Made by a program: the position numbers and the translations under genes
In this document: positions 32,762 to 45,651 of the stretch, one piece after another
Position numbering within the stretch: the first letter of the stretch is position 1
Layout: each line of letters opens with the position of its first letter
NCBI GenBank assembly: GCA_030180135.1
Contig: CM058240.1
Location: 749,001 to 813,000, forward strand
Direction of reading: 5' to 3'
DNA from: Orychophragmus violaceus
Taxonomy: Eukaryota > Streptophyta > Magnoliopsida > Brassicales > Brassicaceae
Length of the DNA stretch: 64,000 bases
The notes under the pieces: generated by a model
What the model was told of the DNA's origin: nothing
Database searches by the model: none
The model's input: the letters and a program-made list of their open reading frames with translations, nothing else

Positions 32762-33315
32762 TGATCACTAATATATCATTTATGATATTTGCTATATTTC
32801 AAGCCAGTTTATATATGTTAAATGAGACATTGTTCTTATTTGTGATCACTAATATATCATTTATGATATATGCTATATTTCAAGCCAGTTTATATATGTT
32901 AAAGAAGACATTGTTCTTAGGGCAAATCGTATTAATAGCACAAAAAACATGACTTGTCAAAAATATAGCACCAAAGAAAAAAAATCATAAAAATAGCACA
33001 AAAACATGTTTTGTTACTAAATTAGACCTAACCCTAAATCTTAAATACTAAACCCTAAATCCTAAATACTAAACTCTAACTTTGAATAATAAACCCTAAA
33101 CCCTAAATACTAAACCCTAAACCCTAAATAATAAACCTTAAATCCTAAATAATTATCTTAAACTCTAAATTATATAATGCTATAAAAGTCTTTGTAATTA
33201 AAATAATGCTAAAAATGTGAATTATTTTTCTTGGTGCTATATTTATGATAAAGTATGTTTTTGGTGCTATTTTATTACTTTTCTCTTGTTCTTATTTGTG
33301 ATCACTAATATATCA
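32762..33315. repeat. 81-bp tandem repeat interrupted by a MULE MITE
   Basis: A unit beginning TGATCACTAATATATCATTT starts at 32762 and again at 32843. A third, truncated start lies at 33299, just beyond the MITE at 32920-33285, so the MITE inserted near the end of the second unit. Confidence 0.75.
32920..33285. mobile_element. MULE-type MITE with (CCCTAAA)-like array
   Basis: Flanked by a perfect 9-bp duplication TTGTTCTTA (32911-32919, 33286-33294). The core (33020-33170) is a run of CCCTAAA, CCTAAAT and TAAACC units. Flanking blocks (ATAGCACCAAAGAA, ATAATGCTATAAAAGTCTTT) match the copy at 2548-2877. Copy B at 47725-48090. Confidence 0.85.
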
Positions 33316-33404
33316 AGTCTAGTTGTCTAACTAAGTGAGAACGAATTGTCAGGCCGTTTGTTGTTGTCTCTGGATTTTGTGTAACCTTCTTTTCATTGTG
33401 ATAA

Positions 33405-33979
33405 GACTATCTTCAATGTATAACTCCATTTTTCACTCCAAAATAGAGTAACTCCAAAATGGAGTAGTGTTTTGCTCCAATATATTACTCCATTTTTTAC
33501 TCCATAAATGGAATATTCTATATAGATTCTTTCATATTTTGCTTTCTGTACATTTTAATTATAAAATTTATAAATTGATCCCTATATATTTTATTTTTCG
33601 TAAATTTTTTTATAATTTATAAAATAATTCCACTTTTATAATTTTTATGAATAATAAAAAGTATTAAAAATAATAAAATTTTATTTTATAATATTAAAAA
33701 ATATTTATAAATGTCACTAAACAATATAAACATATATTTTTAATAGTATTTATTATTATATTCATAGAATAGAGAAATTTAAAAAATTTAATACTTAAAA
33801 AGACCATTTTGTAAATAAAAAAGTTCCACTCCAAAATAGAGTGGAAAATGGAGTTACTCCAAATATGGAGTAATCTCACCCACTACTCTATTTTGGAGTG
33901 GATAATGGAGTGGGGTTGGAGAGGATTTTACTCCAAATCCCATTTTGGAGTGGGAAATAGAGTAGGGTTGGAGATGCCC
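33405..33979. mobile_element. Tourist-like MITE rich in CTCCA/TGGAG palindromes
   Basis: Ends GACTATCTTCAATGT and, inverted, GGGCATCTCCAACCC, with TAA on both sides (33402-33404, 33980-33982). Near both ends it has many CTCCAAAATGGAGT-type units; the centre is extremely AT-rich. No transposase. Copy B at 48210-48784. Confidence 0.75.
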
Positions 33980-34101
33980 TAATGAGTGTCTCATTTTGGC
34001 AAGTTGTTTCATAGTGCCCAAGTGGATCCCTTTCTCGATTAAAAATCAATATTTTTGGATGTGTGTACTTTCCTTTCTTGGAAGTTAAAACTTCTTTCTA
34101 A

Positions 34102-34364
34102 GAGCACATACAATGGGGGTTCTTAACCCAGAGTTTCTTAACAAAAATTAATAAAATATTGTGGGTCCCACATGAATAGTTAAGATACAGGTTCTTAAAA
34201 TCTTTATATAAGGATCGATCCTTACACTGTTCATGCCACGTGGCGTAACGTCATTGGTCCTTTTTTTTTAATTTAATTTTTTTTTTTTTTACATTTGAGA
34301 AAAAAAAAATTAATAAATTTTTTTTTTTAAGAACTCCAAGGGGAGTTTACCATTGGACATGGTC
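34102..34364. mobile_element. Tourist-like MITE
   Basis: GAGCACATACAATGG left end, right end ACCATTGGACATGGTC, TAA duplications (34099-34101, 34365-34367). GGGGTTCTTAA / TTAAGAACTCC arms and a GCCACGTGGCG motif place it with 9103-9347 and 23998-24267. Copy B at 48907-49169. Confidence 0.8.
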
Positions 34365-34367
34365 TAA

Positions 34368-36480
34368 ATGTGATGATCCTTACTCCAATGGTTATAATTT
34401 CCGTCTGTATTCATGAAATAATTCGTGGGAGAATCTATTTTGTACTCCAAATAAAAAATTTGGAAAAAACTATTAAAGGCTTTATCTCATAAATATAATA
34501 TATAAATGTTGTAAGAAATAAGCATAAAATTATTTAGGATGTTTCGATAAAAAAAAAAGTTATAAAGGTTCTAGGTCTTGTAGCGATTTTTAATTTTATC
34601 AAACAAATTTTGAATGATAAAAAGGTTTGGGATATGTAAACCTTACATTTTTTAGAACGGAACTCAAACCAAGTTAAATTCATTTTTCGGAAATAAAATC
34701 TCTCCCAGCATAAATTAAATTCAAGTTGGCGAAAAACTATTATCCGATTTTTACCAACTGAAATTATCTATCATATTGTGGTTTAATCATATTATATTTG
34801 ATCGAATTCATTTACCTGCAATACATATAACTATAGTGAATAACTTTTTGAACAATATCTTCATAATGCAGCTCTCCCTATAACATACGGATCACATCTA
34901 TTATGAACATAGTTCTTAGCAACACTCAGAACCATGATAACATCTCTACCTACAGCATTTTATAATTTCTGATAATTATATATCCATAAATTTAATGAAT
35001 TTTCATTTTCTATAAATCACAAACCTGATGTAAAAGTCTTCAAATTATTTACCACTAATTAAAAAAGCTTCCAATTTCTATACATATTTGATATTTGAAT
35101 GGAGTCAATATTTTGGGCTGCAAAGCCCATTTACGTATATGTTTAATTGGTGGTCTATAGCGGACCAAGTTATATACACTCTTTTAAGAGTCCGGCGGAC
35201 CAAGCCTGATCAAAACTCCACTCTCAGTTAACGATCCAACTGCCCGTGGACTAGCAGATATGAAATCAGTTTAGGTTCATAACTAATATTTCTTTTCCCT
35301 CAAAACACTATTCATTTTTTTTGTTTGCTTTACTGGCTTCATTGAGACCCACCTATTCTCTACTTATAAAACCCATGACTTATCCTGGCAATAAAATACT
35401 AAATCCATTCTTTTGAGGCCTACTTTTTAAACCAAATAAATATGGGCCTGCCCAATTTATTGCTTACCCAAATTAGGCCTTTGTGAATTAACTTATTCTT
35501 TACCGATTATGTTTATATCATTGATTGTAACAAACTATTCAACTCTTTCTCTCAAAACTTGTTTTAGTGGATTGATATTTTGTGATTTTACAAGAAACAC
35601 TTTAATCTAATCTAATCTTTCAAGTTCAATTATCTATACTCAATCACTTGAAATTTCACAAATTCTCTCAATGTTTCACTCAACCTAACACACGCTACCT
35701 ATTTATACATAATAGATCGGCTAACTACTTAGTCAAAACTCTCTTAAAGACTAACATCAATCTTCTTAGAGATAATCATGAATATTATAAATCTCTTATA
35801 TTTCAGGATTCACTTAAATCTTCGTTTCACTCCTCTTTAAGATATATGTCCAGCTCGATCATACTTCTTGAATTGTTTACATAAGCTTCATATCTCGATC
35901 AAATCATTTTACCAGCTCTTCAAAATATGTTCCACATCCTATTCGCTATTGTTACTCTCTGAATTACTTCCTAAACTATTTTTTGACTAGTACATTATGT
36001 ACCTCAGCTGCATTTTTAATACCAACGTAGTACCATGTAATTGATGAATGCGTTGAGACTGGATGGCCTGGGGGCTGGGGGTACAGTGATACTTTATAAT
36101 CACTCCCATCATTAGCCATTACAACTTTGTGATTAATACGCTGTTTATTACATATGCATCTTTCTGTTCAGAGACATCGGTCACTGTCATCTACAAACCC
36201 TGATTTCAATTATCGAGTCCCTTCAGTATAAACTTTTTACCTTTTCTTAATCAATATTTTAATTCATTAGAGCAACATTACATCTTAATTCGATCTTGGA
36301 CTTTTAACCTATTCTCCAAGAAAAAACATCTCTCTTTTCATATTTTATATTTTATTTTTACAACTCACAATGTTTTCCCCTAGAAAATTCAAGCTCACAA
36401 TGGAAATACACACAAAACTTCTAATCTTGAAAGCGCTAAATAATTAATATTATTGGTTTATTAAATCCCATCATAAAACC
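34368..36480. other. Intergenic, downstream of bHLH093
   Basis: No gene recognised. A TTGGGCTGCAAAGCCCA hairpin is near 35114-35130. The short ORF at 35648-35884 has no recognisable content. Confidence 0.5.
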
Positions 36481-38915
36481 TTACAAGCAATTTCCTCCAT
36501 AACCTGCGTTTCTAAATAATGCTTGCTTTATATCTTCCGAGGTGATGAAATCTCTCTGCTGAGCTACCTATAAAGACACACAAACTCATCAATCTCACTC
36601 ACCATTGCAAATATATTAGTTGAATATCATATATTATCTTGATATGTGTATATTTTAGTACCTCAGAACAAGAAGCCTGTAAAGAGAAGTCACTAAAGCA
36701 GCTTATAACACATTGTTCAATCTCCAACCCTAGAGTCTCTAATGTATTAACAGTTGACAAAAGCAATCCCGGTTTGGGTGAGCAGCATATATCAACCCGA
36801 GTATCGACGTCTCGCCGGTCCACTTCAAACTATCCAAAACATAACGAAAAATTACCAAATAGACATGGACATTCAGATATTCCGTTCGGTTTAATTTTTT
36901 GGTTTTTAAGATTAAAATCTAATGGTTATATTTTTTGTTCAGTTCGGATTTGGTTCGGTTTATGTCGTCTCTAGTTCGGTTCGATTCCATAATTAAAGAG
37001 CTGTAAAATACCCGAAATTTTTGGTTATTTAATGGTTCCAAAATTTTTTACCCAAAATTAACAAAAATTCTTGATAGTTGGTATCTGAAATAGTAATTTT
37101 ATACCCGTAATATGAAATAATATCCAAAATGATAAAAAGTACATGGAACCAATATATGAAATGTCAATAAAATATCTGAAAGTTTATAAACTACTCGAAA
37201 ATATGTTCAGAGTATTTGATTCCTCATTTTCATTTCTAGATATCTAAAACCAAACCGATATTCTTGGATCTTAAGTATATGATTTAATAGGTATTTTAGC
37301 CGGAACCGAAACCGAACCAAAATTTTTGGTCAGTTCCGGTATTTTGCCAAAGCCTAAATCAAACTATGATTCTGTGAAACTTTTAGGGAATTTTTAGTAA
37401 AGATTCACAAGTACAGGGGCTAATATGTAAAACTACAAAATCAAGAATACTGACAATACCTTTGGTGAGTTTCTGACCAGAGGTTCATTTGCATGAAGAT
37501 CCTTGAGATCACCGAAGAGCTTGGAATGATGTGAACTGTTGCTAATTCCAAGTTCTTGTTCCTCGTCTTGCAGTTTGTTGATTTTGTCTAAAAGCTCCTT
37601 CATGTAATCTATGGCATCTCCTAATATCGATGTCCTGTCCATCTGATTTTAAAACAAACCAATAATCATTATTTTAATAACACTTTTTAAATGATTAATC
37701 AATTTATATATCCACTTTTCAACCGGTTCTGTAGATTCCCATAAAAGTAAGAACACAATAATTAAACAATCTTGAAAAAGGTCTCAAACAAGAAGAAACA
37801 AACATATAATGTTAAAAACATGTAAAAAGGCTAAATAGGAGTATTTTTTTTTTCATGCAACCTATTTTAAAATATTAATTTACTCATTAAAAAGTACGAA
37901 TCTTTTGTTGATTTCCTGACAATTATTTTATAATAATTATATGAACCAAATGTTAAATCTTCAAAGAAAACAAAAATTACAGCTAGTTAGGGGGTTAAAT
38001 CTAAGTGTTTTAGACATGAAGATTAAAAAGGCTAATCTCTTTATGAACCACATATAATAATACACTAATCCACTAATTAAAAATTTAGGAAGAATCTTTC
38101 GTTGATTTTGACCATTTTGAGTATAATAATTATGTTTTTTTTGAACTATTTATTAATAATTATTTGGAAAAGGTTAAATAATTATTTTGATTTTTTAACT
38201 ATTGATTAATAATTTTGTGAAAAAATGGCTAATTTTTAATTAAACAATACATTAAATTATTTTAATTTACCTTACTGATTTTGGGAACAATGGATCGGAG
38301 CATAGAGAGTCGATCATTAAGCCGTTTCCTCCGTCGTCTCTCCGCCATGAGATTCTTTGAAGGTTGGCCCTCAAGCTTCTTGCTCTTCTTCTTGTTCGTT
38401 GTCTCTCCTCCTCCTCCACAGTATCCAACACTGAAGCTTTTGCTCTGATCAGACTCCATCAATGGAGATGGATACGACGTCGGATTAACAAAACTCTCTT
38501 CTTGAGAAGTTGGAAGCATCAATGGAGGTGAAGAAGAAGAAGAGTCTATAATCTCTTGTAACGCCTCAAGAAAAGGGTAGTCAAATGTTGAGGCGGCGGC
38601 GGAGGAGATTAACGGCGGAGATGGTGGTGGTAATGGTGGTGTTTGGTGAAGAAGCAATGGAGGAGGTTGAGAGATTAGATCCATGAAAGAAGATGAATAT
38701 AGAAGGGTATTTTCGTCTTCTTCTTCGTTGTTGAAACAGAGGTAATCAATATTCCATCCATTTGGGAATAATTGATGATGATCAAATCCGCCATTAAAGC
38801 TCAGGTTGGTGATGGTGCTGTTGTAGTTGTAGTTGTTGTTGTTGTTGTCGGTGGTTTCTTGCTTTGTCGGAACAAGAAGCTCTTCGAACACATTCATCTG
38901 AGTCGACAGTTCCAT
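36481..38915 (-). CDS. BHLH093: bHLH transcription factor, bHLH093/NFL orthologue (360 aa, four exons), copy A
   Basis: Nuclear DNA-binding factor; in Arabidopsis bHLH093 is linked to flowering in short days and can pair with FAMA. Exons in transcript order: 38271-38915, 37460-37642, 36662-36829, 36481-36567. Each is a whole number of codons (215, 61, 56, 29 with stop), and all introns are GT-AG and phase 0. The start MELSTQMNVFEELLVPTKQE is as remembered for Arabidopsis. An Asn-rich stretch and Pro/Ser-rich runs follow. The basic region is NLMAERRRRKRLNDRL with E192 and downstream arginines for E-box contact. Helix 1-loop-helix 2 spans about 188-240, split by intron 1 after ISK. The C-terminal ACT-like region is about 280-360. 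It ends RNAGYGGNCL. Intron 2 holds a hAT-type repeat. A base-identical copy lies at 51286-53720, probably an assembly duplicate. Confidence 0.95.
36860..37356. mobile_element. Probable hAT-type GGTTCGG-family element in bHLH093 intron 2
   Basis: Left end TAGACATGGACATTC and right end GCCAAAGCCTA (inverted TAGGCTTTGGC), with internal GGTTCGGTT / AACCGAAACCGAACC tracts like 39098-39618. The flanks TTACCAAA and AATCAAAC are not a clean 8-bp repeat, so ends are less sure. Copy B at 51665-52161. Confidence 0.55.
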
Positions 38916-39009
38916 GTGTTCTGTAATGAAAGAAGAAGAGAAAACAGAGCTTGACTGTATGAGATAGAGAGAGAGATTTGTGGATTATAGAAGATGAAGT
39001 GTAAGTGTA

Positions 39010-39022
39010 TTTATATATAAAA
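39010..39022 (-). promoter_or_regulatory. BHLH093: TATA box of bHLH093, copy A
   Basis: A TTATATATAAAT-like element on the minus strand about 100 bp upstream of the ATG. A start near 38985 would give a GA-rich leader of about 70 bp. Copy B at 53815-53827. Confidence 0.65.
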
Positions 39023-39097
39023 TACATAGAGATGTGTGAGTGAGAGTGTATAGTGTTGATTAAATTAAACACTCTACTCTTAATCTGTGATTAGTAT

Positions 39098-39618
39098 TAG
39101 GTGTGGGCGTTCGGATTCGGTTCAGATCTTTCGTATTTTTGGATTTTTGGGTCTAGACAAACCCATTCGAATATTTTATAATTTTGGTTTGGGTTCGGTT
39201 CTATTCGAATTCGATTCTGGATATCCTAAAAATCATAAAACAAAAATAAAATTGGTTAATTTGAACAAAAATTGTTAAATTTAAACAAATATAACAAGAA
39301 ATTTAGTATGTTTTATTTATTTTGAACATTTTAGCTATTTTGGTATAAAATTAACCAATATACTTGGATTTATAATTATAATTTTGGATAATTTGTTATA
39401 TTAAGACTAAATACAATTAATATTTTGGATATATAATTGTAGTTCAAATATTTTGGATATCTATTTGGTTCTTGATTCGGGTCGGGTTCGGTCCGGTTTT
39501 TTGGATATAGAGGTTTGTGACCTATTCAAATATTTTGTCGGTTCGGTTGGAGTTCGATTCATTTTTTTCAGTTCGGATTCGGTTCGGTATTTGGTTCCAG
39601 ATTTTTTACCTAGGCCTA
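39098..39618. mobile_element. hAT-type GGTTCGG-family element, 521 bp, upstream of bHLH093
   Basis: Starts TAGGTGTGGGCGTTC, ends TACCTAGGCCTA, flanked by a perfect 8-bp duplication ATTAGTAT (39090-39097, 39619-39626). GGATTCGGTTC-type repeats lie at both ends and an AT-rich centre between. It sits only about 75 bp upstream of the TATA box, within the proximal promoter. Copy B at 53903-54423. Confidence 0.85.
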
Positions 39619-39626
39619 ATTAGTAT

Positions 39627-40884
39627 TTTTTATAACTCTATTTTACTATGGACTTTATATAATGTATGGTTTTATTTTGTTTGATAACACATTTTATTGT
39701 TATTTCTCGTGACAAATAATAATAACAGTTTTGTTAGCTCTAGCCTTTACCTAGCTAGGAAGAATAGATGAGCTATTTATATTACAAGACTTGACATAAA
39801 TTGATGTAAAAATTATTTTGCCAATGGTGCATGCTAATGTTAACCCATAAGGATTTTTGTTTTCTTATAAAATGTATACTCTATAAAGTGCTATAGTTTG
39901 TTGAAAGCTAGGAGGGAGCCATAATTGAATTTTATAATAGAGATTTTTGGTTTGATGATTTGTGTTATTGCAGTATGTGCGGTTTATAATTTTAGAAGCT
40001 CTAAAATTCGGGTGATCATAGTTATACTTGTTGTGGATTTGAGTATACCTAACCTAACAGCATTGCATTGTGTATTGTACATATATAGCTTTATGTCGAA
40101 ATAAACATGATGCAACATCTAAGTTTTAAATGGTAACATCGGTTGTAACAAACTAAATTATTTATAGAATGAAACATTTTACTTTTAGGACGGATAACAA
40201 TTCATTACAACTAAATTTACTTGTTTAAAAATTATCCGCACTTTGTCAATAAAAGTTTTATATATATTTTTTTGGAATGCTGCAAACTACAAATTATAAA
40301 TGATAAATAAAAATGGTTGTGACTTTGGATATATAAATGAAGACTGACATATATACTTCACTAAAACTGAAGTTAATCTTTCCCTATTAATTCTTAATTT
40401 GTTTTTCATTCATCATATACATGTGTTTGTTCTTATATTACATTTGTTGTCATGCATGATTAAGGCTGAAACTGTAGGGATCTTTAGGAATATGTTGGTA
40501 CTTTTAAGCAAAAAACAGTATACCACTACAGATCCAACATATAAGTGTTTTATAAATATCAACTCTTAAGTACACGCATATTCCTTTATCTAAATCAAAA
40601 CTATGATACGATTAAGGCATTAGTAAACTTTGGTTGTATACGTTGATTATATGGTTGGAGGACTCGAGTTGTTGGAAAAATAAAACAAAAGGACTCATAT
40701 TCAGGTCTTATATTAATAAATGAAAATGGATTTATCTAACCATGTTGAGTCTAATAACTAGTTATACGTAATTGACTAACAACAAGAGAAAGAAAGAGAA
40801 TATAATTTTTTTTTGTAAGAACAAAAAGAACTTATAAGTTTGATTGATTCCCTTTCCATACAGGAAAGCTTTGATCCCACAAAT
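39627..40884. other. Upstream intergenic sequence, copy A
   Basis: No gene. Runs to the assembly gap; differs from copy B by two single-base G losses in B. Confidence 0.6.
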
Positions 40885-41384
40885 NNNNNNNNNNNNNNNN
40901 NNNNNNNNNNNNNNNNNNNNNNNNNNNNNNNNNNNNNNNNNNNNNNNNNNNNNNNNNNNNNNNNNNNNNNNNNNNNNNNNNNNNNNNNNNNNNNNNNNNN
41001 NNNNNNNNNNNNNNNNNNNNNNNNNNNNNNNNNNNNNNNNNNNNNNNNNNNNNNNNNNNNNNNNNNNNNNNNNNNNNNNNNNNNNNNNNNNNNNNNNNNN
41101 NNNNNNNNNNNNNNNNNNNNNNNNNNNNNNNNNNNNNNNNNNNNNNNNNNNNNNNNNNNNNNNNNNNNNNNNNNNNNNNNNNNNNNNNNNNNNNNNNNNN
41201 NNNNNNNNNNNNNNNNNNNNNNNNNNNNNNNNNNNNNNNNNNNNNNNNNNNNNNNNNNNNNNNNNNNNNNNNNNNNNNNNNNNNNNNNNNNNNNNNNNNN
41301 NNNNNNNNNNNNNNNNNNNNNNNNNNNNNNNNNNNNNNNNNNNNNNNNNNNNNNNNNNNNNNNNNNNNNNNNNNNNNNNNNNNN
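40885..41384. other. Assembly gap, exactly 500 Ns
   Basis: A run of exactly 500 N, a conventional placeholder rather than a measured gap. All long ORFs crossing it are artefacts. Confidence 0.99.
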
Positions 41385-43595
41385 TAACATTATGGAGTGG
41401 TAAAATAATAAATATACAGAGAATGGCTTTGTTATTAAACAAGGTAAATAATGGAGCTAGATTAGCCCCCCCCCCCCCCCCCCCCCCAAAAAAAATGGAG
41501 CTAGTTATTAAAAAATTTAAACGTAATTGTTTGGTTGATTAAAAACACTATAAATCCACACTTAAAAAACTAAATTGTTAAAACTTTGTGGTAAAATGGT
41601 AAAGAGATGGATTTAGAATGCAATATGTTACATTGTTTTAAACACCTACATAGATACAAATTCTTATCTTCAATTTATTTGAGTATCTAAAAAATAGTTT
41701 ATCTATAGAGTGCACCAACTTCACTAATGTCTTTCTGTTTTTCACTATTTAACATTTATATTAACAATTAATATATTCGTTTCGTTTTTATTTACCAATC
41801 AAACCATTTATTTTTTCATACTTATATAATTTATCCTAAGGTTTTTTTAAAAGGTAATATTGCATGGTTTTTTTTATGTTGAATATTGTTCATCGATTGG
41901 TTTTTTTTTTTATGTTGAATATTGTTCATCGATTTGAGCTATTAACTATGTATGATGCTGTAAGCAACAACAAAAACACATGGCACGTCTCGTCAGACGA
42001 TATTTCCGATGTCGATGTCGATGTCCTGATTTAATCATGTTTCATTTATATACAATTATTTTTTTACCAAAATAATATAGATTACTACCAATATTGGACA
42101 TATCAAGAGTTGGTTGAATTGTACCAGAAATAGCCAAACGCAGATTGCATTTTTCTTCACATTTCCGTTTCTGTTAGTAAATCCAGTTTTAGAAAGGTGT
42201 TTTATGCAACCACGTTTGATACTTAAAGAGGAAAAACAAGCAAATCGATGTACGTTACAACAAGAAACTTCATGATTATATCATTGAACATAGCAAACAT
42301 TTAGAAGAAAACCTCAACTAAGATGTAGATCCGGATTTAAACATATTATTTTGAAACATTTGAATGAAGTCCATCTACATAACGTTCCCAAAAAATTATA
42401 AAATCTTGCTTTATATATTTACTAATTTATGGGGAAAAAAATTTTATATGTTTATTATAAAAACATAAAATTTTCTAAGAAGTATATAATAAATAAAATA
42501 TTATGTAAGTTATATGTGTATAGATTAAATTTTTTAATTATTTTTCTTTGATTTATTTTTTTAAATTGCTTTTGTTTGATTTGTATAATTTTAGGTATAA
42601 ATTATATTAGTATAAAAGTAAAATTACAGATATTTTTTTTTGAAATAGGGCTCCGAGAATCTTAGCTCCAACTCTGCTAAGATGAATCCGATAAAAAAAA
42701 TTTCGATTAAAAGTCTGAAAATTCCTCAATTAATTGTCCGTTAATTTTTTTAACACATCCATTATAACACTATTAAATTAAAACAATGTGTTTTTAAAAA
42801 TAAAGAAATTATAACTATTTAAAAAAAAACAAATGTTTCTCTAGAATAATTTAAAAATTAATGGATAATTAATTAAAAATATATATTAGATTTTTAGTTG
42901 AAGAGATTTGGTCTAATTCATTTTTAGTTGAGAAGTTGTTTCACTAAATTCCTTAAACATTTCAACATATAGATGCACTAATTATTATTTGAGCTTGACA
43001 AAAATGAAAATTATGATCTCATTGTTACATTTACAGTATGGACGGAACAATTATTTTCTTCTACCAATCAATATTAAGTGCTTGGATGGATAATGAAACC
43101 AAATGTTATACAATTCATATAAAACAAGACATGTTTGTTTTATGGAATTACTGAAACTGACGTCTAACTACCACCAACAACTAAGAAAAATATCAAAAGA
43201 GAGAAGTGTTGTTACTTGTTAGTAACACGAGTAATCAAAAGGTCAGATGCATTTTTTGATCTATTCTTCTTCTCTCAACCAACACAACACACACTCTCCT
43301 TTTTCTCTTAGGTAGAGAGAAAAGCAGCGGACGGTTCAGATCTATTTTGGCCACTCAATACAATCCCATCACTTCAACAAACCAATTCTTGAAAGTTTAG
43401 TTAACATAAATCTTATAGTACACTGAACTGGAATCAGTGGAAACTTAGTTCGGGTTAGGCCTGGGCAGAAAAAACCGTAACCGAAGAACCGAACCGGAAC
43501 CAACCAAAAATTTTGGTTCGGTTATGGTTTCGGTTCCGACCAAAATACCCGATGAAGAACCGTGAATCAGTGGAAACTTAGTTGTTAGTGTTTCC

Positions 43596-43795
43596 TGTCA
43601 AAACCGTAAAATCGTGTTTTCCCGCCAAAACTGCAAAATCGTGTTTTTGTCAAAACTATAAAATCGTGTTTTTCCGCCAAAACGGCAAAATCGCGTTTTC
43701 CCGCCAAAACGGCAAAATCACGTTTTTCCGTCTAAATCGCAAAATCCTGTTTTCCATCAAAACCGCAAAATCGTGTTTTCCGCCAAAACCACAAA
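43596..43795. repeat. Minisatellite, copy B
   Basis: Same ~27-bp AAAATCGTG...CCGCCAAAAC array as 28791-28990; preceded by the copy of the 113-bp insertion at 43451-43563. Confidence 0.8.
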
Positions 43796-45092
43796 ATTCA
43801 AACCTTAAAAATAATGCATCCAACTAATGTATACAAATAAACAAAAAAACATAATTGCATCTAGACGCAATTTCTAGACGCAATTTCTAAATACATAAAG
43901 AAACATAATTGCATTTACATCTGGATGCAACGTTTGGAAACTGCATCTAAACGCAGTTTCTAAACGCAATTTCCAGATGATGAAAAGAATAAGCCCTAAT
44001 TGTGGTTGTTTTAATGATAAAAATGACGAATTAGACGTCAAATAGCTCTTCCTTAATTACCATTATGTTTTAATAAAGTTCGTGAGCCTAAAAACACAAT
44101 ACCTTATAAATTTGGCACTAATGTTTCGTTAATTACCATTCTGTTTTAATAAAATTATGGACCCTCAAGATATTAAAAAAAGCTATAGATTTGGCACTAA
44201 AGTTACCAGTCCAAAATTGACGTCACTAGCAAGTCTCCTAACCAAGTGCTCAAAACACATCCCCACCACTCGGACCCTCCAATTCAACAATCAACTTCAT
44301 GACCTAATTTCACTGTTTATATATATTTTATTCTTATACTTTGATGATTTGTCATTTTAGATTTTGAATATTGAGTTTTACTAATTCATTGGTTGATCCT
44401 AATATTCTAATCCAAGTAATCCCGAATCTGATCGAAAGAGATTTACCTTTAGCTCAAGTCCACTAATGATCAATTATGCAACCCCAAAAAGAATACTAAA
44501 CGTTAATAAATTAGGTCGAAGTTTCGAATCAAATCTCTATTTTTCTATCATATCAAGTTTCGAATTTCAGACGCATCACAATTCGCAACGACATAAGATA
44601 AAAATGTCAAAGATAAACAACTTTAATTTGATCGGATAAGTAATTAAATGCTAATCAAATATTTTGGATGTAGTGATAAAGAAACGGAATATGAATTCAT
44701 CACGTTCAAGATTCGATCTACTTGTTTCATATATTTCATTTGACCATCTTAAAAAAATTGAGGATGAAACGTGACGTATAGATAAACTATAATTTTGAGA
44801 TATAGAAAACCGATAAAATAATACATATTTTTAAAAAAAGTAATTAAATGCTTGCAAATAGTTCCATATATGAGTGTCTTTTGGCTCCTCCAAAAATGCA
44901 AAGTAAACAGTGTTTGTGTTCAAGTGCGTCGTCCTACACTACAAAGTACAAACTGACTGTACTGATTCCTTTGATGACGTTATCTTATGCTTCGTGCTTC
45001 TTCTGTGACCGAATTTTTTTTTCTTTTGGTGAAAATTATTTTGTTGGTATTTTTGTTTGTCGGCATTTATGTTGGTATTTTAATATAATGTA

Positions 45093-45416
45093 TGTTAGGA
45101 TCTTACATTGGAATGAATAGACCAACACTAATATATAAAAATTAAAGTTAATCCATTTATTATCAATTTGTTTTAAGTTAGAAGCTCATAGAACCTAACA
45201 TAGTATCAGAGTTTCGTTTAATTTAAATAGGGTGGGCCAAAAAAGGGTCATAAAGTAGAATACGGTTCGAGATAAGCCGATAAAAGTCATCATTTCGAGG
45301 GTGTGTGTTAAGATCCCACTTTAAAAATATGAAAGAACCAACAATAATATATAAATGGTTAAGATCAATCCACTTATTACCAATTGGTTTAGGTTAAAAG
45401 CTCATAAAACTTAATA
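45093..45416 (+). mobile_element. TRIM, copy B
   Basis: Copy of 30288-30611, with LTRs at 45093-45200 and 45306-45416 and the same ATGTA duplication. Confidence 0.9.
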
Positions 45417-45651
45417 ATGTATATATACTAAAATAGTTTCAATATTTTTTTTAATTAATCTGTGTATATAAAACCTAAATATTTATAGAAGTATGTTTTG
45501 ATTTTGTATAATAAAAATATTGAACTTAAAATGTGTTAATATTTCAAATCTATCTATTTATCACTTGACCACAAAAACTTGACCAAAAAATCATGGACAA
45601 TAACTTAAATACTAACTATATATACATATTACACGCTAAGAAATCAAAGCG

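Larger units (their letters stand above)
26542..40884. repeat. Duplicated block, copy A (14343 bp), ends at the N gap
   Basis: Nearly identical to 41385-55687. The offset is constant (14805) from at least 28777 to 39278, so the central part has no net length change. Small differences cluster near both ends: around 26560-27210 and in the last 900 bp (single-base G-run differences near 40011 and 40488). Copy A stops exactly where the N run begins. Confidence 0.95.

Noticed and set aside
40762..41542. Four ORFs of 187-232 codons around 40.8-41.5 kb
   Set aside because: They run through the 500-N gap and contain almost only unknown residues.
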